This document shows positions 4,618 through 5,633 of a DNA stretch of 5,633 nt, piece by piece. Each line of letters opens with the position of its first letter. Position 1 is the stretch's first letter. The stretch is from Actinomycetota bacterium (GTDB lineage Bacteria; Actinomycetota; Thermoleophilia; Gaiellales; Gaiellaceae), in the NCBI GenBank assembly GCA_013698195.1, contig JACCVK010000177.1, positions 1-5,633 of the forward strand. Direction: 5' to 3'. Both the position numbers and the translations under genes were made by a program. The notes under the pieces were generated by a model. That model had not been told where the DNA came from. It did no database searches and saw nothing but the letters and a program-made list of their open reading frames with translations.

Positions 4618-5633
4618 ATGTCGACGGGGGAACCGCGCCGAGAGCGCAAGGTCGTCACGGTCCTTTTCTGCGACCTCGTCGGCTTCACGTCGAGGGCGGA
4701 ATCGCTGGACCCCGAGGACGTCGAGGCAATCCTGCGTCCCTATCACGCGCGTGTGCGAAGTGAGCTCGAGCGCCACGGCGGCACCGTGGAGAAGTTCATC
4801 GGCGACGCGGTGATGGCGCTCTTCGGAGCTCCTGTCGCCCACGAGGACGACCCCGAGCGCGCGGTCCGTGCGGCGCTCGCGATCCGCGACTTCGCCGTCG
4901 AGGACGGCCTCGAGCTGCGGGTCGGGATCACGACCGGCGAGGCGCTCGTGTCTCTCGATGCGAGCCCCTCCGGAGGAGAAGGAATGGCCTCCGGAGATGT
5001 CGTCAACACCGCCGCCCGCTTGCAGTCGGCTGCCCGCGTCAACGGGATCCTCGCCGACGAGACGACCTACAGAGCAACGCGGCACACGATCGAGTACCGG
5101 GAGGCACCCGCGGTCGAGGCGAAGGGGAAGTCGCGGCCCGTTGCGGCCTGGCAGGTGCTGGACGCTCGTGCGCGCTTCGGCGTCGACGTCACGCACGAAG
5201 CTCGGACGGAGCTCGTCGGACGAGAGCGGGAGTTGAGCACCTTGCGCGATGCCTTCGAGCGCGCGAGGCACGAGCGGACACCGCAGCTCGTTACCCTCGT
5301 CGGCGTCCCCGGAATGGGCAAGAGCCGGCTCGTCTACGAGCTTTCCCTGATCGCGGACGCCGACCCGGAGCTCATCACGTGGCGTCAAGGGCGATGTCTT
5401 GCGTACGGAGACGGGGTCACGTTGTGGGCCCTTGGCGAGATCGTCAAAGCTCAGGCCGGGATCGTCGAGCAGGACGCTTCGGACGAGGTCGTTGCCGGGA
5501 TCCACGGAGCCGTCGGCGATGTGCTCGCAGGATCGGGCGACGAGGCGTGGGTCGAGTCGCACCTCCTGGCGCTGGTCGGCCTCGCGGGCGAGACCGAGCT
5601 CGGGGGAGATCGCCGGAACGAGGCTTTCGCAGC
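4618..5633 (+). CDS. Class III adenylate/guanylate cyclase-AAA ATPase signalling protein, cut by right edge
   Basis: The first 338 residues of a large cytosolic protein combining a nucleotide cyclase domain with an ATPase domain, a type abundant in actinomycetes and often about 1000 residues. The cyclase domain (about 10-182) has metal-binding Asp19 in FCDLVGFT and Asp63 in KFIGDAVMALFG, plus Asn130 and Arg134 in GDVVNTAARL, matching the transition-state residues of class III cyclases. The residue aligned with the purine-selecting aspartate appears to be Met123, so cAMP as product is not assured. The ATPase domain starts at LVGRERE (199-205). Its Walker A is GVPGMGKS (229-236), and GRCLAYGDGVTLWALGEI (258-275) is typical of the family. 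Walker B and any TPR repeats lie beyond the window. The ATG at 4618 is chosen because the cyclase domain follows directly. The gene diverges from dnaG across 41 bp and has no evident functional link to it. Confidence 0.93.
   Translation, partial: MSTGEPRRERKVVTVLFCDLVGFTSRAESLDPEDVEAILRPYHARVRSELERHGGTVEKFIGDAVMALFGAPVAHEDDPERAVRAALAIRDFAVEDGLELRVGITTGEALVSLDASPSGGEGMASGDVVNTAARLQSAARVNGILADETTYRATRHTIEYREAPAVEAKGKSRPVAAWQVLDARARFGVDVTHEARTELVGRERELSTLRDAFERARHERTPQLVTLVGVPGMGKSRLVYELSLIADADPELITWRQGRCLAYGDGVTLWALGEIVKAQAGIVEQDASDEVVAGIHGAVGDVLAGSGDEAWVESHLLALVGLAGETELGGDRRNEAFA

Noticed and set aside
4597..5562. 321-aa minus-strand frame opposite the cyclase-ATPase
   Set aside because: The plus strand carries unmistakable cyclase and Walker A motifs, and the minus product has no recognisable domain.
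1..5633. CRISPR array or IS element
   Set aside because: No regularly spaced repeats and no transposase or terminal inverted repeats seen.

Overview
The window is very GC-rich, with strong G/C preference at third codon positions and divergent genes that appear leaderless. This suggests a high-GC actinomycete. The cyclase-ATPase family and the style of DnaG fit the class Thermoleophilia (Gaiellales/Solirubrobacterales), but that placement is an inference from sequence character and not a database result.

Left half (1-2569): the right-hand part of an integrated mobile element, all genes on the minus strand. From upstream to downstream: a 61-aa ribbon-helix-helix (RHH) DNA-binding protein, a coiled-coil protein of unknown function, a small helix-turn-helix excisionase-like protein lying within the coiled-coil reading frame, a possible 42-aa small protein, a 108-aa helical protein of unknown function, and a tyrosine recombinase that runs off the left edge only a few residues after its catalytic tyrosine. 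The genes form one tightly packed operon with ATGA or 8-base overlaps. The right boundary is marked by a 3' fragment of a tRNA-Asn(GTT) gene (about 2524-2569) followed by a strong hairpin terminator. This is what remains when an element integrates into the anticodon-arm/3' half of a tRNA gene. Repeats between the RHH gene and this fragment (2324-2512) look like recombinase-arm or operator sites. The intact tRNA-Asn should lie at the other end of the element, left of the window. If it is close by, the whole element is only about 2.5-3 kb.

Middle (2570-2926): a 357-bp non-coding stretch with the tRNA terminator, a second GC-rich hairpin followed by a T run, a 17-bp palindrome and an AT-rich patch before the 3' end of dnaG.

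Right half (2927-5633): chromosomal genes. dnaG (replicative primase, minus strand) is complete. Divergent from it, 41 bp away, is the start of a large signalling protein with a class III nucleotide cyclase domain followed by an AAA-type ATPase domain, cut by the right edge. Both divergent genes lack a Shine-Dalgarno sequence and have a TANNNT -10-like hexamer 6-7 bases before the start codon, consistent with a compact pair of leaderless promoters.
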